Below are positions 21,411-30,627 of a DNA stretch of 64,000 nt, in pieces (position 1 is the stretch's first letter; each line of letters opens with the position of its first letter). This DNA is from Enterococcus sp. 5H (GTDB taxonomy: Bacteria > Bacillota > Bacilli > Lactobacillales > Enterococcaceae), in NCBI RefSeq assembly GCF_028128615.1, contig NZ_AMDP01000068.1, forward strand, positions 1 to 64,000. Reading direction: 5' to 3'. The translations under genes were made by a program, and so were the position numbers. Below the pieces are notes generated by a model. That model did no database searches. It was not told the origin of the DNA and worked only from the letters and a program-made list of their open reading frames with translations.

Positions 21411-21463
21411 TTGAACGTTTTTGAACGTTTATGATTGCATCACGAATTTTAATATGCTATTAT
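21411..21463 (+). promoter_or_regulatory. fru promoter with tandem FruR-type operator
   Basis: Two perfect tandem copies of TTGAACGTTT (21,411-21,430) sit immediately upstream of a promoter with -35 TTGCAT (21,435-21,440), a 17-bp spacer and -10 TATTAT (21,458-21,463). Tandem direct repeats are typical DeoR-family operators, so autoregulation by FruR is likely. Confidence 0.65.
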
Positions 21464-21486
21464 AAGCATTGAAAAGAGGTGTGAAA

Positions 21487-22239
21487 ATGCTTACAGAAGA
21501 AAGACACCAAGCAATTTTACGTTTATTGGATCAACAATCAGTAGTTAAATCGCAGGAATTAGCTACATTACTAAATGCTTCGGAATCCACTATTCGTCGA
21601 GATTTACAAGAATTAGAAGACGAAAAATTATTAGAAAGAATTCACGGTGGTGCTAAGCGAATTTTAAATTTAGGCTTTGAACAAGATATGACTGAAAAAT
21701 CAAGCAAAAACACGCATGAAAAACAATTAATTGGTGCTTTAGCAGCCCAATATATTCAAAATGGCGATGTTATCTACCTTGATGCCGGCTCGACTACTTT
21801 AGAAATGTTGCCTTTTCTAGTTGGTAAAGACATCACTGTCGTTACTAATTCTGTTCATCATGCAGCTAAGTTAGGCGACTTAAATATTCAAACGATTATT
21901 TTAGGTGGCGCTTTAAAATTGTCTACCAAGGCAATTACTGGCTCAACCGGAATGGATCAATTAAGTCATTTTCGCTTTAACAAAGTATTTATGGGTATGA
22001 ATGGTGTACATCTCGAATTTGGATTAACGACACCAGATCCTGAAGAAGCTGCACTCAAACGCTTGGCAATCGCTCAAGCAGAAGAAGCTTACGTCTTAGT
22101 CGATCAGACAAAATTAAATAAAGTAACGTTTACAAAAGTCACTGATCTTAGCGACGTCACCCTTTTAATCGACACTTGCCCGCCAGAATTACTAGAAAAA
22201 TTTCAGAAAAAAACAATAATTGAGGAGGCTATAAAATGA
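21487..22239 (+). CDS. fruR: DeoR-family regulator of fructose operon
   Basis: About 250 aa. The N-terminal DeoR helix-turn-helix (ERHQAILRLLDQQSVVKSQELATLLNASESTIRRDLQELE) is followed by a sugar-phosphate sensing domain (GDVIYLDAGSTTLEM; FMGMNGVHLEFGLTTPDPEEA). FruR-type members respond to fructose-1-phosphate. I chose the ATG at 21,487 because AGAGGTG lies eight bases before it; the ORF six codons longer has no such site. The stop overlaps the fruK start by 4 bp (ATGA). Confidence 0.88.
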   Translation: MLTEERHQAILRLLDQQSVVKSQELATLLNASESTIRRDLQELEDEKLLERIHGGAKRILNLGFEQDMTEKSSKNTHEKQLIGALAAQYIQNGDVIYLDAGSTTLEMLPFLVGKDITVVTNSVHHAAKLGDLNIQTIILGGALKLSTKAITGSTGMDQLSHFRFNKVFMGMNGVHLEFGLTTPDPEEAALKRLAIAQAEEAYVLVDQTKLNKVTFTKVTDLSDVTLLIDTCPPELLEKFQKKTIIEEAIK

Positions 22240-23162
22240 TTTACACAGTCACATTAAATCCTTCTATTGACTATATTGTTCATGTAGAAGAGTTAAAAAT
22301 TGGTGATTTAAATCGAATGACGAACGATTTTAAACTACCTGGTGGAAAAGGCATCAACGTTTCCCGAATTTTAAAAAGAATCCATGCAGAATCAACTGCG
22401 CTTGGATTTTTAGGCAGCTTTACCGGAAATTTTATTGCCGACTGGCTAAAAAAAGAACAAATTCAAACCAATTTCACATCTGTTCGTGAAGATACACGAA
22501 TTAACATAAAACTAAAATCCGAAACAGAAACCGAAATTAATGGCTTAGGGCCTGCTATCAGCAATGAAGAAATGCAAGAATTGAAAGAAACTTTGAGCAA
22601 ACTTTCAGCTGGTGACATAGTTATTTTATCAGGTAGTACTCCAGCAACATTACGTGCTGGCTTTTACGAAGAACTTATTCAAATTATCGAGGCTAAACAA
22701 GCTGATTTTATCATTGATACAACTGGAAAAGATTTACTAAATGCCTTACCGAAAAAACCTCTATTAATCAAACCAAACAATCATGAATTGGCAGAACTAT
22801 TTAATGTATCATTTGAATCCGTTGAAGATATACTGCCTTTTGGTGAACGATTACTAGCAGATGGCGCTAAAAACGTCATTATTTCAATGGCTGGTGATGG
22901 TGCGCTACTATTCACTACTGAAGGGATTTATCGTTCTAATGTATTAAAACGTCCGTTAAAAAATTCTGTTGGTGCTGGCGATTCAATGATCGCAGGGTTT
23001 GTAGGTAGTTTCGCAAAAACAAATGATCCGATCGAAGCCTTTAAATGGGGCGTTGCTTGTGGCAGTGCTACAGCATTTTCTGACGATTTAGCTTCTGCCG
23101 AACTAATTGATGAACTGATTGGTGAAGTAAAAATAGAAAAAATTTCAAGTAATAATAAATAA
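22236..23162 (+). CDS. fruK: 1-phosphofructokinase
   Basis: 308 aa PfkB-family kinase. It has the N-terminal substrate motif TLNPSIDYIV, GGKGINVSRIL, and the C-terminal PfkB signature NSVGAGDSMIAGF with the catalytic Asp. It converts fructose-1-phosphate from the PTS into fructose-1,6-bisphosphate in the cytoplasm. Coupled to fruR by a 4-bp overlap and 33 bp ahead of fruA. Confidence 0.93.
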   Translation: MIYTVTLNPSIDYIVHVEELKIGDLNRMTNDFKLPGGKGINVSRILKRIHAESTALGFLGSFTGNFIADWLKKEQIQTNFTSVREDTRINIKLKSETETEINGLGPAISNEEMQELKETLSKLSAGDIVILSGSTPATLRAGFYEELIQIIEAKQADFIIDTTGKDLLNALPKKPLLIKPNNHELAELFNVSFESVEDILPFGERLLADGAKNVIISMAGDGALLFTTEGIYRSNVLKRPLKNSVGAGDSMIAGFVGSFAKTNDPIEAFKWGVACGSATAFSDDLASAELIDELIGEVKIEKISSNNK

Positions 23163-23195
23163 AACATTCAGGTTTAAACCTAAGGAGGAATAACA

Positions 23196-25109
23196 ATGGA
23201 CATCAAAGATTTATTAGTCAAAGATGTGATGATCATGGATTTACAGGCAACTGACAAAAAAAGTGCCATCGATGAAATGGTTCAAAAGATGTACGATGGT
23301 GGTAGAATTTCAGATATTGAAACATATAAAAATGGTATTTTAGCACGCGAAGCACAAACCTCAACTGGACTTGGTGATGGAATTGCAATGCCCCATGCCA
23401 AAAATAGTGCAGTGAAAGAAGCAACCGTACTATTCGCCAAAAGTAACAAAGGTGTTGACTATGAAGCACTTGATGGTCAACCAACTTACTTATTCTTTAT
23501 GATCGCTGCTCCAGAAGGTGCAAATGATACACATTTACAAGCCTTAGCTGCACTTTCTCGCTTACTGATTGATCCTGAATTTGTTGGAAAATTAAAAGAA
23601 GCTCAGACACCAGAAGATGTTCAAACAATCTTCCAAGCTGCAGAAGACGCAAAAGAAGCTGAAGAAAAACAAGAGCAAGCAGCTCAAGAATCACAAAATA
23701 CTGATCGAAAATTTGTTGTGGCGGTAACTGCTTGTCCAACTGGTATTGCCCATACTTACATGGCAGAAGATTCTCTAAAGAAAAAAGCGAAAGAAATGGG
23801 TATTGATATCAAAGTTGAAACCAATGGCTCTGAAGGAATTAAGAATCGCTTAACTGCCGAAGATATTGCACGTGCAGATGGTGTCATTGTTGCTGCAGAT
23901 AAGAAAGTTGAAATGGATCGATTTGATGGTAAAGAATTAGTTAACCGACCTGTGAGTGACGGTATTCGTAAAACAGAAGAATTGATTACTTTAGCAACAA
24001 GTGGAAAAGCGCCAATTTTTCATAGTACTGGTTCTGATTCAAGTGAAGAAGATGAGTCTGCTTCAGGTTCTATCGGTTCTAGAATTTATAAAGATTTAAT
24101 GAACGGCGTTTCGCACATGCTACCTTTTGTTATCGGTGGTGGAATCGCGATTGCACTTTCATTTATGATCGACCAATTTATCGGTGTTCCTCAAGATCAG
24201 CTACAATATCTTGGCTCATACAACGAAGCTGCTTCATGGTTTAACCAAATTGGCGGTGCAGCCTTTGGTTTTATGTTACCTGTTTTAGCCGGATTTATTG
24301 CTTCTAGTATTGCCGATCGTCCAGGGTTAATTGTTGGTTTTGCGGCAGGTGCCTTGGCTAACACTGGCGGTGCTGGTTTCTTAGGCGCACTAGTCGGTGG
24401 TTTCCTAGCAGGTTACGTGATTATTCTCTTGAAAAAAGTCTTCAAAGGTTTGCCTAAGTCTCTGGATGGAATTAAAACGATTCTCTTTTATCCAGTCTTC
24501 GGCTTGCTGATTACCGGTTTCTTGATGCTTTTAATCAATGTACCTATGAAAGTTATCAACGATGGCTTAAATAATTTCCTATTAGGTCTTGATGGTACAA
24601 ACGCTGCTTTATTAGGCGCTTTACTTGGAGGAATGATGGCAATTGATTTAGGCGGTCCCATTAATAAAGCTGCTTATGTTTTCGGAACAGCTTCTATCGC
24701 CGCAAGTGTTACAGAGGGCGGTAGTATTATTATGGCTTCTGTTATGGCTGGCGGAATGGTGCCTCCTTTAGCAATTTTTATTGCAACATTACTCTTTAAA
24801 AATAAATTTACAAAAGATCAAAAAGATGCCGGCTTAACTAACCTTGTAATGGGACTATCTTTCGTCACAGAAGGGGCAATTCCCTTTGCAGCAGCTGACC
24901 CATTACGAGTTATTCCAAGCTTTGTCGTAGGTTCTGCCTTAGCTGGCGGTTTAGTTGGTGGTTTCGGTATTCGTTTACTAGCTCCACACGGCGGAATTTT
25001 TGTTGCTTTGTTATTAAGTCATCCAATTTTGTATTTAGTCTTTATCGCGATTGGTTCTGTTGTCTCTGCTGTCATCTTAGGTCTAGTAAAAAAACCTGTA
25101 CAGAACTAA
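23196..25109 (+). CDS. fruA: PTS fructose-specific EIIABC
   Basis: 637 aa fusion. EIIA (1-150) has phospho-His H67 in GIAMPHAKN; an Ala/Glu/Gln linker (150-170) leads to EIIB (172-270) with phospho-Cys C180 in TACPTGIAHTYMAE; EIIC follows (about 290-635) with about nine membrane segments and the conserved GGPINKAAY block. It imports fructose and phosphorylates it at C1. The A-B-C order is the usual one for Gram-positive fructose permeases. A strong terminator follows. Confidence 0.93.
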   Translation: MDIKDLLVKDVMIMDLQATDKKSAIDEMVQKMYDGGRISDIETYKNGILAREAQTSTGLGDGIAMPHAKNSAVKEATVLFAKSNKGVDYEALDGQPTYLFFMIAAPEGANDTHLQALAALSRLLIDPEFVGKLKEAQTPEDVQTIFQAAEDAKEAEEKQEQAAQESQNTDRKFVVAVTACPTGIAHTYMAEDSLKKKAKEMGIDIKVETNGSEGIKNRLTAEDIARADGVIVAADKKVEMDRFDGKELVNRPVSDGIRKTEELITLATSGKAPIFHSTGSDSSEEDESASGSIGSRIYKDLMNGVSHMLPFVIGGGIAIALSFMIDQFIGVPQDQLQYLGSYNEAASWFNQIGGAAFGFMLPVLAGFIASSIADRPGLIVGFAAGALANTGGAGFLGALVGGFLAGYVIILLKKVFKGLPKSLDGIKTILFYPVFGLLITGFLMLLINVPMKVINDGLNNFLLGLDGTNAALLGALLGGMMAIDLGGPINKAAYVFGTASIAASVTEGGSIIMASVMAGGMVPPLAIFIATLLFKNKFTKDQKDAGLTNLVMGLSFVTEGAIPFAAADPLRVIPSFVVGSALAGGLVGGFGIRLLAPHGGIFVALLLSHPILYLVFIAIGSVVSAVILGLVKKPVQN

Positions 25110-25134
25110 TCTTAAAACATGATTCAACTATTAA

Positions 25135-25175
25135 AACTAAAAACATTTCGCAGAATTACGAAATGTTTTTAGTTT
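25135..25175 (+). terminator. Terminator of fruRKA
   Basis: Perfect 16-bp stem AACTAAAAACATTTCG / CGAAATGTTTTTAGTT with an 8-nt loop, followed by a T-rich tail, 26 bp after the fruA stop. Confidence 0.87.
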
Positions 25176-25233
25176 TATTTTTTAATTATTTTTAATTAAA
25201 ATCTGTATTATTGGATTTAAAAAAAATTCTATA

Positions 25234-25250
25234 TTACACTTACGGTGTAA
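25234..25250. promoter_or_regulatory. Dyad operator candidate upstream of SDR gene
   Basis: TTACAC-N5-GTGTAA is a perfect 6-bp dyad overlapping a possible -10 box (TTGGAT, 17 bp, TATTAC). TetR-family operators of this form often control short-chain dehydrogenase genes, but no TetR gene is adjacent here. Confidence 0.45.
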
Positions 25251-25349
25251 GATACATTTTCACTAACACACGAGACCTTCAAGTGTTTAACAAACATTTT
25301 GATTAAATAAAATAAGACTGATTTAAAATAGTTAGAAAGGATAACTATA

Positions 25350-25367
25350 ATGAACAATTCATTATAG
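25350..25367 (+). other. Five-codon mini-ORF (MNNSL)
   Basis: ATG AAC AAT TCA TTA TAG has AGAAAGGA nine bases upstream, a better ribosome site than that of the SDR gene starting 10 bp after its stop. It could drive translation re-initiation into the SDR, or be a relic. Confidence 0.3.
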
Positions 25368-25377
25368 CGGTTTTTGT

Positions 25378-26124
25378 ATGGATAGATTATTGGATAAAGT
25401 ATTTTTAATTGCCGACAGCAACAACAATATTAGTAAAACTACTGCCAAGTTAGCCGCTAAAGAAGGCGCTATTATTGTTTTTACAGGAAAAAATATAAAT
25501 AAACTCGTGCCCGTCATTTCACAAATCAAAAAAAATGGCGGACGCTGTTCAGCTTTTCAACATGAAATTGATTCTTTAAAAAGTTGGCAACAAGTCACTA
25601 AAAAAATTACTGAAAAATATGGAAAAATTGATGTACTCGTGAACGCTGCTGGAATATCTTCTCCTAAAATGCTTTTAGATTTATCGTTAGAAGATCGAGC
25701 AAAAATTCAAGCTGTAGAAATAAACAGTTTTATCTATGGTTTGGAAACAACTCTTCCAATTATGAAACAAAATGGCGGTGGTTCAATTATTAATATCTCA
25801 TCTATAGAGGGGTTAATAAATTTAGGAAGTAATACTCCTTATGAAATAGCAAAAGAAACATTACATTCAATTTTATCAGAAGCCACACTGAAATATAGCG
25901 AAGACCACATCCGAATAAATTCTATTTGCCCTGGAACGATTCATACGCCGATAATTGAAACTAGTTTCCCGAAAATTAACCTTCAATACAAGCAAAACGT
26001 CTATTTCCCTTATTTAGGCAAACCAGAAGATATCGCAAATGGCATCATTTACCTAGCTAGTGATGAATCAAGTTTTGTGACAGGTGCTAAATTAGTTATC
26101 AATGGTGACAGAATTACTATGTAA
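25378..26124 (+). CDS. Short-chain dehydrogenase/reductase with atypical cofactor motif
   Basis: 248 aa SDR fold. The catalytic elements are present: NAAGI (about 90), Ser in INISSIEG (about 140), YEIAK (YxxxK, about 158-162), and the tail motif FVTGAKLVINGD. The usual TGxxxGIG dinucleotide motif is replaced by ADSNNNIS near residue 13-20, so NAD(P) binding may be altered or lost. The substrate is unknown. Its own ribosome site (AGCGG) is weak. A terminator follows at 26,140-26,182. Confidence 0.75.
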   Translation: MDRLLDKVFLIADSNNNISKTTAKLAAKEGAIIVFTGKNINKLVPVISQIKKNGGRCSAFQHEIDSLKSWQQVTKKITEKYGKIDVLVNAAGISSPKMLLDLSLEDRAKIQAVEINSFIYGLETTLPIMKQNGGGSIINISSIEGLINLGSNTPYEIAKETLHSILSEATLKYSEDHIRINSICPGTIHTPIIETSFPKINLQYKQNVYFPYLGKPEDIANGIIYLASDESSFVTGAKLVINGDRITM

Positions 26125-26139
26125 AACGCTGGATCGCAA

Positions 26140-26182
26140 AAAAAACGGAGCAAAACAGATAACTGTTTTTATCCCGTTTTTT
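26140..26182. terminator. Bidirectional terminator between convergent genes
   Basis: Two nested stems (AAAACGG / CCGTTTT and CAAAACAG / CTGTTTTT) with a T-rich end lie between the SDR stop and the leftward unknown gene. Confidence 0.65.
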
Positions 26183-26189
26183 ATTTCTT

Positions 26190-27521
26190 TCAATCACTTA
26201 TATCAATTGTTTGGTTCATCGATTCCAAATAACTATAATCTAAAAATACTACGCGTAAATGATTTTTTGCTTTTTTTAAATCAAAGCGCGTAGACAGTTC
26301 TTTTTGCTTCAAGTTACTAATATTTACGTCAATCAATTTATCCCACAAAGCTTCTAAAGGAATTTCTTTAATCGCTTCTTTTGGTAAATAAAAACGTAAA
26401 ACGGAAACAAAATCGTCATACTTTTGATCTAACACATTGATTTCCAGAAACTGGCGAATATAAAATTCATAGGCTGAAAGGCCGCCATCAATCGTCATCT
26501 CCGGATTTAAAACTCGATAGTTCATCATTTTTCGACTTTTTTCATCAATCCAAGGAAAATAGGCTTGTGCATTTAAAATTCCTTTCGTACGATTTTCATT
26601 ATATTTTTGATGCAGATAATCATAACTTCTCGTCACAAAATAAGTCGCATCCTTTTTTTCGACTGGCTGAAAGTAATCGTTTTGATACTGTACAGTTTGA
26701 ATCATTTCATCTGTAAAAGCATACTCCATATACGGTGGTCGTAAGACGCCTGTTCCGTTTGACCACGCTAACTGATCAAATCCCATCTGATCTCTAAACA
26801 ACCGCTGATATTTCAAATTCACAGGTAGATTCCAATTAAACGGGTCCTTAAATAAGGTCACCTTAATTAATTGATTCTCCAGCTCATCCACTTCATGAAC
26901 CTGCTGAACTTCCAAAAAGATAGATTTCGGAATTAGTTGAAAATATACACTTGAATAATACATTTTCCAGCACGAAGTTAAACACAAACCTTTAAAATAC
27001 ACATCATAACCAGCAAGTTGATTACAATCCACAATAACTTCTTTTTTACTATTGTATCGCTTAGGCAATGCACGTATCTCAGCATCACTCTCAAAAGTAC
27101 GTTTAGCGACATTTTCGACATTATTGTATAACTGCTCATCCAATGCACGAATATAAGCATAAACACCATTTTTTATCATTTTTGTATCATAATAATTTTC
27201 GATCATTTGTTGATAGGTCAAAAATACATTCCCGTCTAAAATTATACGCTCGTGTAAAGCTAGTTTAGATATATGCAGTTGAAATTCTCCGCCTTGGCTG
27301 TTCACTTTAAACCAAAGATCATCCGCATCCGTTAACTGCTGAATGCGATTTTTAAGTGCTAATAGATCAAATTCCTGAAATTCTGCATCATCAAAACGAT
27401 AACTTTCAGGTGTTGTTAAAATACGCAAAAAACTTAACCAATCAGAAACATCTTGCTTAAGTTCTTCTAAAGAAGAATTAGCTTGCTGCGCCACCATATA
27501 GATTTTTCCAGTTTTTTTCAT
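26190..27521 (-). CDS. Unknown cytoplasmic protein, about 443 aa
   Basis: I do not recognise this family. The protein has no signal peptide or membrane segment and is rich in aromatic and charged residues; it has no zinc-finger or P-loop motif. I choose the ATG at 27,521 (MKKTGKIYMVAQ) because GAGGTGGG lies eight bases before it; the longer reading begins without a ribosome site. It stands alone between two terminators. A possible OB- or beta-strand-rich N-terminal half is suggested by pattern only. Confidence 0.6.
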   Translation of the reverse strand: MKKTGKIYMVAQQANSSLEELKQDVSDWLSFLRILTTPESYRFDDAEFQEFDLLALKNRIQQLTDADDLWFKVNSQGGEFQLHISKLALHERIILDGNVFLTYQQMIENYYDTKMIKNGVYAYIRALDEQLYNNVENVAKRTFESDAEIRALPKRYNSKKEVIVDCNQLAGYDVYFKGLCLTSCWKMYYSSVYFQLIPKSIFLEVQQVHEVDELENQLIKVTLFKDPFNWNLPVNLKYQRLFRDQMGFDQLAWSNGTGVLRPPYMEYAFTDEMIQTVQYQNDYFQPVEKKDATYFVTRSYDYLHQKYNENRTKGILNAQAYFPWIDEKSRKMMNYRVLNPEMTIDGGLSAYEFYIRQFLEINVLDQKYDDFVSVLRFYLPKEAIKEIPLEALWDKLIDVNISNLKQKELSTRFDLKKAKNHLRVVFLDYSYLESMNQTIDISD

Positions 27522-27630
27522 TTGACCCACCTCATCTCTTAAGTTAAGTATAACGAAAAAAAAGCTAGACTTCATCTATTTTACACTAAGGAAATAAGTA
27601 GCTGGCTAGATAGCACCTTTTCTTTCCAAT

Positions 27631-27690
27631 TAAAAAGCCACTCTATCTCTTTTAATTATACTAACTTAAAAGAAATAAAGCGGCTTTTTA
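27631..27690. terminator. Terminator at the left end of the allantoin island
   Basis: AAAAAGCC / GGCTTTTT with an inner CTTTTAA..TTAAAAG stem. It lies 7 bp past the stop of the leftward MFS gene and can also face the other way. Confidence 0.75.
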
Positions 27691-27696
27691 TTTTAT

Positions 27697-28941
27697 TTAC
27701 TTTGAATCCAAATCTTTCTTCAGGAAAACCTGATTAATCAAATAAAAAAGCAACGTCCCAATACCAATAATGCCAATAGCTAGATAAAAGGCGTATAATT
27801 TTGAACCAGTCAAATCAGAAATTTTCCCAGTTAATGAAGGTACAATAACCGAAGCTGACATTCCAAAAAAGTTGAATACACCGTACATCGTCGCAACGCT
27901 GCCTTTTGGCGCAGATTCTCCCAACCAAGAAATAATAATCGGCTCTACTGCTAACTTACCAAAAAATCCATAAGCCATAATACCAATGACCAAGATGGTT
28001 TGATTCGTTGTAGTAACAGTCAAAAATAACACCGCTGCAGCCAATAATTCTAATAAAATAATTAATTGAATTTTTTTCTTCGGTATTTCATCAGCCAAGC
28101 GGCTAAAAATTAATGCGCCTGGAATCGCTGTAAAAAAAACCAACGATGAAGCTAAGCCAACTGAAGTTCCTGAAAATCCTTTTTCAGTTTCCAAAAAGTT
28201 AGGCAGCCAAGTATCAATCAAATAATACGTATAGAGTGTAGAAAAATATAAGATATAGGCCGAGACCATCCGAGGTTTAAACAATGCTTTTAAAGAAAGT
28301 TTTGGCTTTGCTTCTTCTTTTGTATGAATAATTTTTGTTTGCTGTGGTTGATCTGCTCGAATATAACGCGAAAACATTAAAATAGATAACAAAATTAATC
28401 CAACAGTCACAAAAATCAACACTTGCCAAGGTAATCTACCCGTTCCAACCAGAAAGCTAGATGAAATTAACCCAAGACCGCTTCCTATTGCTGTTCCACT
28501 ATTAACAATCGCTGTTGATAAACTCCGCTTTGAAACAGGTACATGTTCTGCTGTTAAAGAGTAAGCAACACCATAATAAGTCCCGCAACCTAATCCAGCC
28601 AAAATACTTCCGATGAAAACCACATTCATACTTTGTGCTAAACCAACAATCAATGCACCAACACCAAATAATAGAAATCCCGGAATCAAAATTCGTTTTT
28701 TGCCAATTTTATCGACAAGCAATCCTGACGGGATCTGCATACATACATAACCTAAAAAGTAGAAGCTTGAAATATTACCTAGTTGAGCATCGCTTGCACC
28801 ACCAAAATAATCGCTAATGATCGGATAAATCGGTGTTAAAACTGTTCGGTAGATCCAAATAACAATCCAGCCAATCGTTAAGATATAGATTATCTGTTTC
28901 CAATACGGAGCTCGTTTATTTTTCCCTTTTATTTCTTCCAT
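27697..28941 (-). CDS. MFS transporter, allantoin island paralogue 1
   Basis: 414 aa with about 12 membrane segments. It has the MFS signature loop LLVDKIGKKRILIPG between helices 2 and 3, and GLGCGTYYGVAYSLTAEHVPVSKR. It is clearly paralogous to the transporter at 32,325-33,602: both share VEPIIISWLGE, the GVFNFFGM motif and the IGKK(R/K) loop. It is the last gene of the leftward allB unit, so a pathway intermediate or end product (ureide, oxamate) is a plausible substrate. A TTCACAAAC half-site at 29,001-29,009 lies upstream. Confidence 0.8.
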   Translation of the reverse strand: MEEIKGKNKRAPYWKQIIYILTIGWIVIWIYRTVLTPIYPIISDYFGGASDAQLGNISSFYFLGYVCMQIPSGLLVDKIGKKRILIPGFLLFGVGALIVGLAQSMNVVFIGSILAGLGCGTYYGVAYSLTAEHVPVSKRSLSTAIVNSGTAIGSGLGLISSSFLVGTGRLPWQVLIFVTVGLILLSILMFSRYIRADQPQQTKIIHTKEEAKPKLSLKALFKPRMVSAYILYFSTLYTYYLIDTWLPNFLETEKGFSGTSVGLASSLVFFTAIPGALIFSRLADEIPKKKIQLIILLELLAAAVLFLTVTTTNQTILVIGIMAYGFFGKLAVEPIIISWLGESAPKGSVATMYGVFNFFGMSASVIVPSLTGKISDLTGSKLYAFYLAIGIIGIGTLLFYLINQVFLKKDLDSK

Positions 28942-29111
28942 CGTCCAATATTCTCCTTCTTCTTGGTTCGATCACATTCCAAAGTTCACATGCGTATAAA
29001 TTCACAAACATAACAACTTCTTAATCGAATGCATCGAATGATATAGTGCCCTAACCTACTATTTTTTCCAAAAATCAGATGAGAATTCCTACAAGTATTC
29101 CTTTGAAAATT

Positions 29112-29157
29112 AGAGCAATCAGATGAAAAGTAGTCTATCCTTATGTCTGATTGCTCT
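29112..29157 (-). terminator. Terminator after allB
   Basis: 12-bp perfect stem AGAGCAATCAGA / TCTGATTGCTCT; on the minus strand a TAATTTT tail follows. It separates allB from the downstream MFS gene, which therefore likely has its own promoter. Confidence 0.7.
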
Positions 29158-29177
29158 ATCTTCGTTTATTACTCTAG

Positions 29178-30545
29178 CTATTTTTTAATAAACGATCCAA
29201 CAAATTCTTCAGATACACCGTCAGCTTTATTGTAAATCGTATGACCTCTTAAAATAGTTTGCATCACTTGAGCACCAATTTCGCGACCGATATACGGACT
29301 TATTTTATTGCGGTATTCCAAATCTTCAGCTTTTAATGTATAAGGAGCATTTGGTTTAATTAAGACAAAATCTGCATCTTTGCCCACACTGATTCGCCCT
29401 TTTTGATTTAAATCATAACGATCTGCCGGATTGCTTGCAATAATATCTGCAAATTGTTTTAATGACATCCCTCTTTTTTGGACACCTTCATCATAAAGAA
29501 CATCGACGTTGTTTTGAACACCAGAAATTCCACCCCAAGCTTCAAAAGCATTTTCTTTATCTTTTAAATCAGGTGTACATGGTGAATGATCAGATGTAAC
29601 AAAATCAATTTCACCAGAAAGAACTTTTTCCCACATACCATTTTGATTTTCTTTATCACGGATTGGCGGAGAACATTTAACCACCGGACCAATCGCATCT
29701 AATTCATCCGTATCGAAGTAAAGGTAATGAGTACACGTCTCACAAGTTACATCCACACCTTCTTCTCTTGCTTTAGTAACTTCTTCCACACCTTCCGGAC
29801 AAGCGATATGACAAATGTGAATACGACAACCTGTCTCTTTTGCTAATAAAATAGCGCGGCGAATCGGTTCAACTTCCGTAAATACAGGACGAGTTGCCAC
29901 ATAAGCTTTCAACGTTGTTTCACCGTTTTTATAAGCAATTTCACCTAATTTATCAGTGATCGCTGCATTTTCAGCATGAATTGCTAAAACTTTACCTGTT
30001 TTAGCAATTTGTTTCATTCCTTCATAAAGTGAATAATCATCAACATTCATAAAATCACCATCAATGCTGCGATCGCCACACGTTGCCATGAAACATTTAT
30101 AGGCAGCCACACCGCCGTCATTCAATTCTTGAATACCGCCTTTTAAGTTAAACGGTACTAAACCACCGAACGAGCCAACATCTGATTTTAATTTTTTTGC
30201 ACCAGCATCGTATTTCACTTGCAGTGATTCACCATCAACGGTTGCCGGCACTTGGTTTAAAGGCATTTCCATAAAAGATGTTACCCCGCCTTTAGCACAA
30301 GCAGCAGTTCCCGTAATATACCCTTCCCATTGGTCGCGATAACCGCCGCCGGGATCTGTAATATGCACGTGAGCATCAACCATTCCTGGACTAACAACTA
30401 GGCCATCTGCATCAATGACTTCTTTAGCATCACCAAGATCTGATCCAATCGCAGCAATCAATCCATCTTTCACTGCCACATCCGTCTTAATCTCACCTGA
30501 CTCTAGAATCACTAAACCGTTTTTAATTAATAAATCAAAGCTCAT
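29178..30545 (-). CDS. allB: Allantoinase
   Basis: 455 aa cyclic amidohydrolase. The metal site is complete: DAHVHITD (H59, H61), carbamylated lysine K150 in AYKCFMATCGD, H190 (AIHAENA), H246 (IHICHI) and D319 (SDHSPC). The ATCGD block is typical of AllB rather than dihydropyrimidinase. It opens the hydantoin ring of allantoin to give allantoate in the cytoplasm. It lies about 80 bp downstream of the NCS1 permease, same strand. Confidence 0.92.
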   Translation of the reverse strand: MSFDLLIKNGLVILESGEIKTDVAVKDGLIAAIGSDLGDAKEVIDADGLVVSPGMVDAHVHITDPGGGYRDQWEGYITGTAACAKGGVTSFMEMPLNQVPATVDGESLQVKYDAGAKKLKSDVGSFGGLVPFNLKGGIQELNDGGVAAYKCFMATCGDRSIDGDFMNVDDYSLYEGMKQIAKTGKVLAIHAENAAITDKLGEIAYKNGETTLKAYVATRPVFTEVEPIRRAILLAKETGCRIHICHIACPEGVEEVTKAREEGVDVTCETCTHYLYFDTDELDAIGPVVKCSPPIRDKENQNGMWEKVLSGEIDFVTSDHSPCTPDLKDKENAFEAWGGISGVQNNVDVLYDEGVQKRGMSLKQFADIIASNPADRYDLNQKGRISVGKDADFVLIKPNAPYTLKAEDLEYRNKISPYIGREIGAQVMQTILRGHTIYNKADGVSEEFVGSFIKK

Positions 30546-30627
30546 TTACTTTCCTCCTAATTTTATAGCTCTATGAATTAAACCTTCCCCCAAAAGTCTA
30601 ACTCAACAGGCTAGTTAATTCTTAAAA

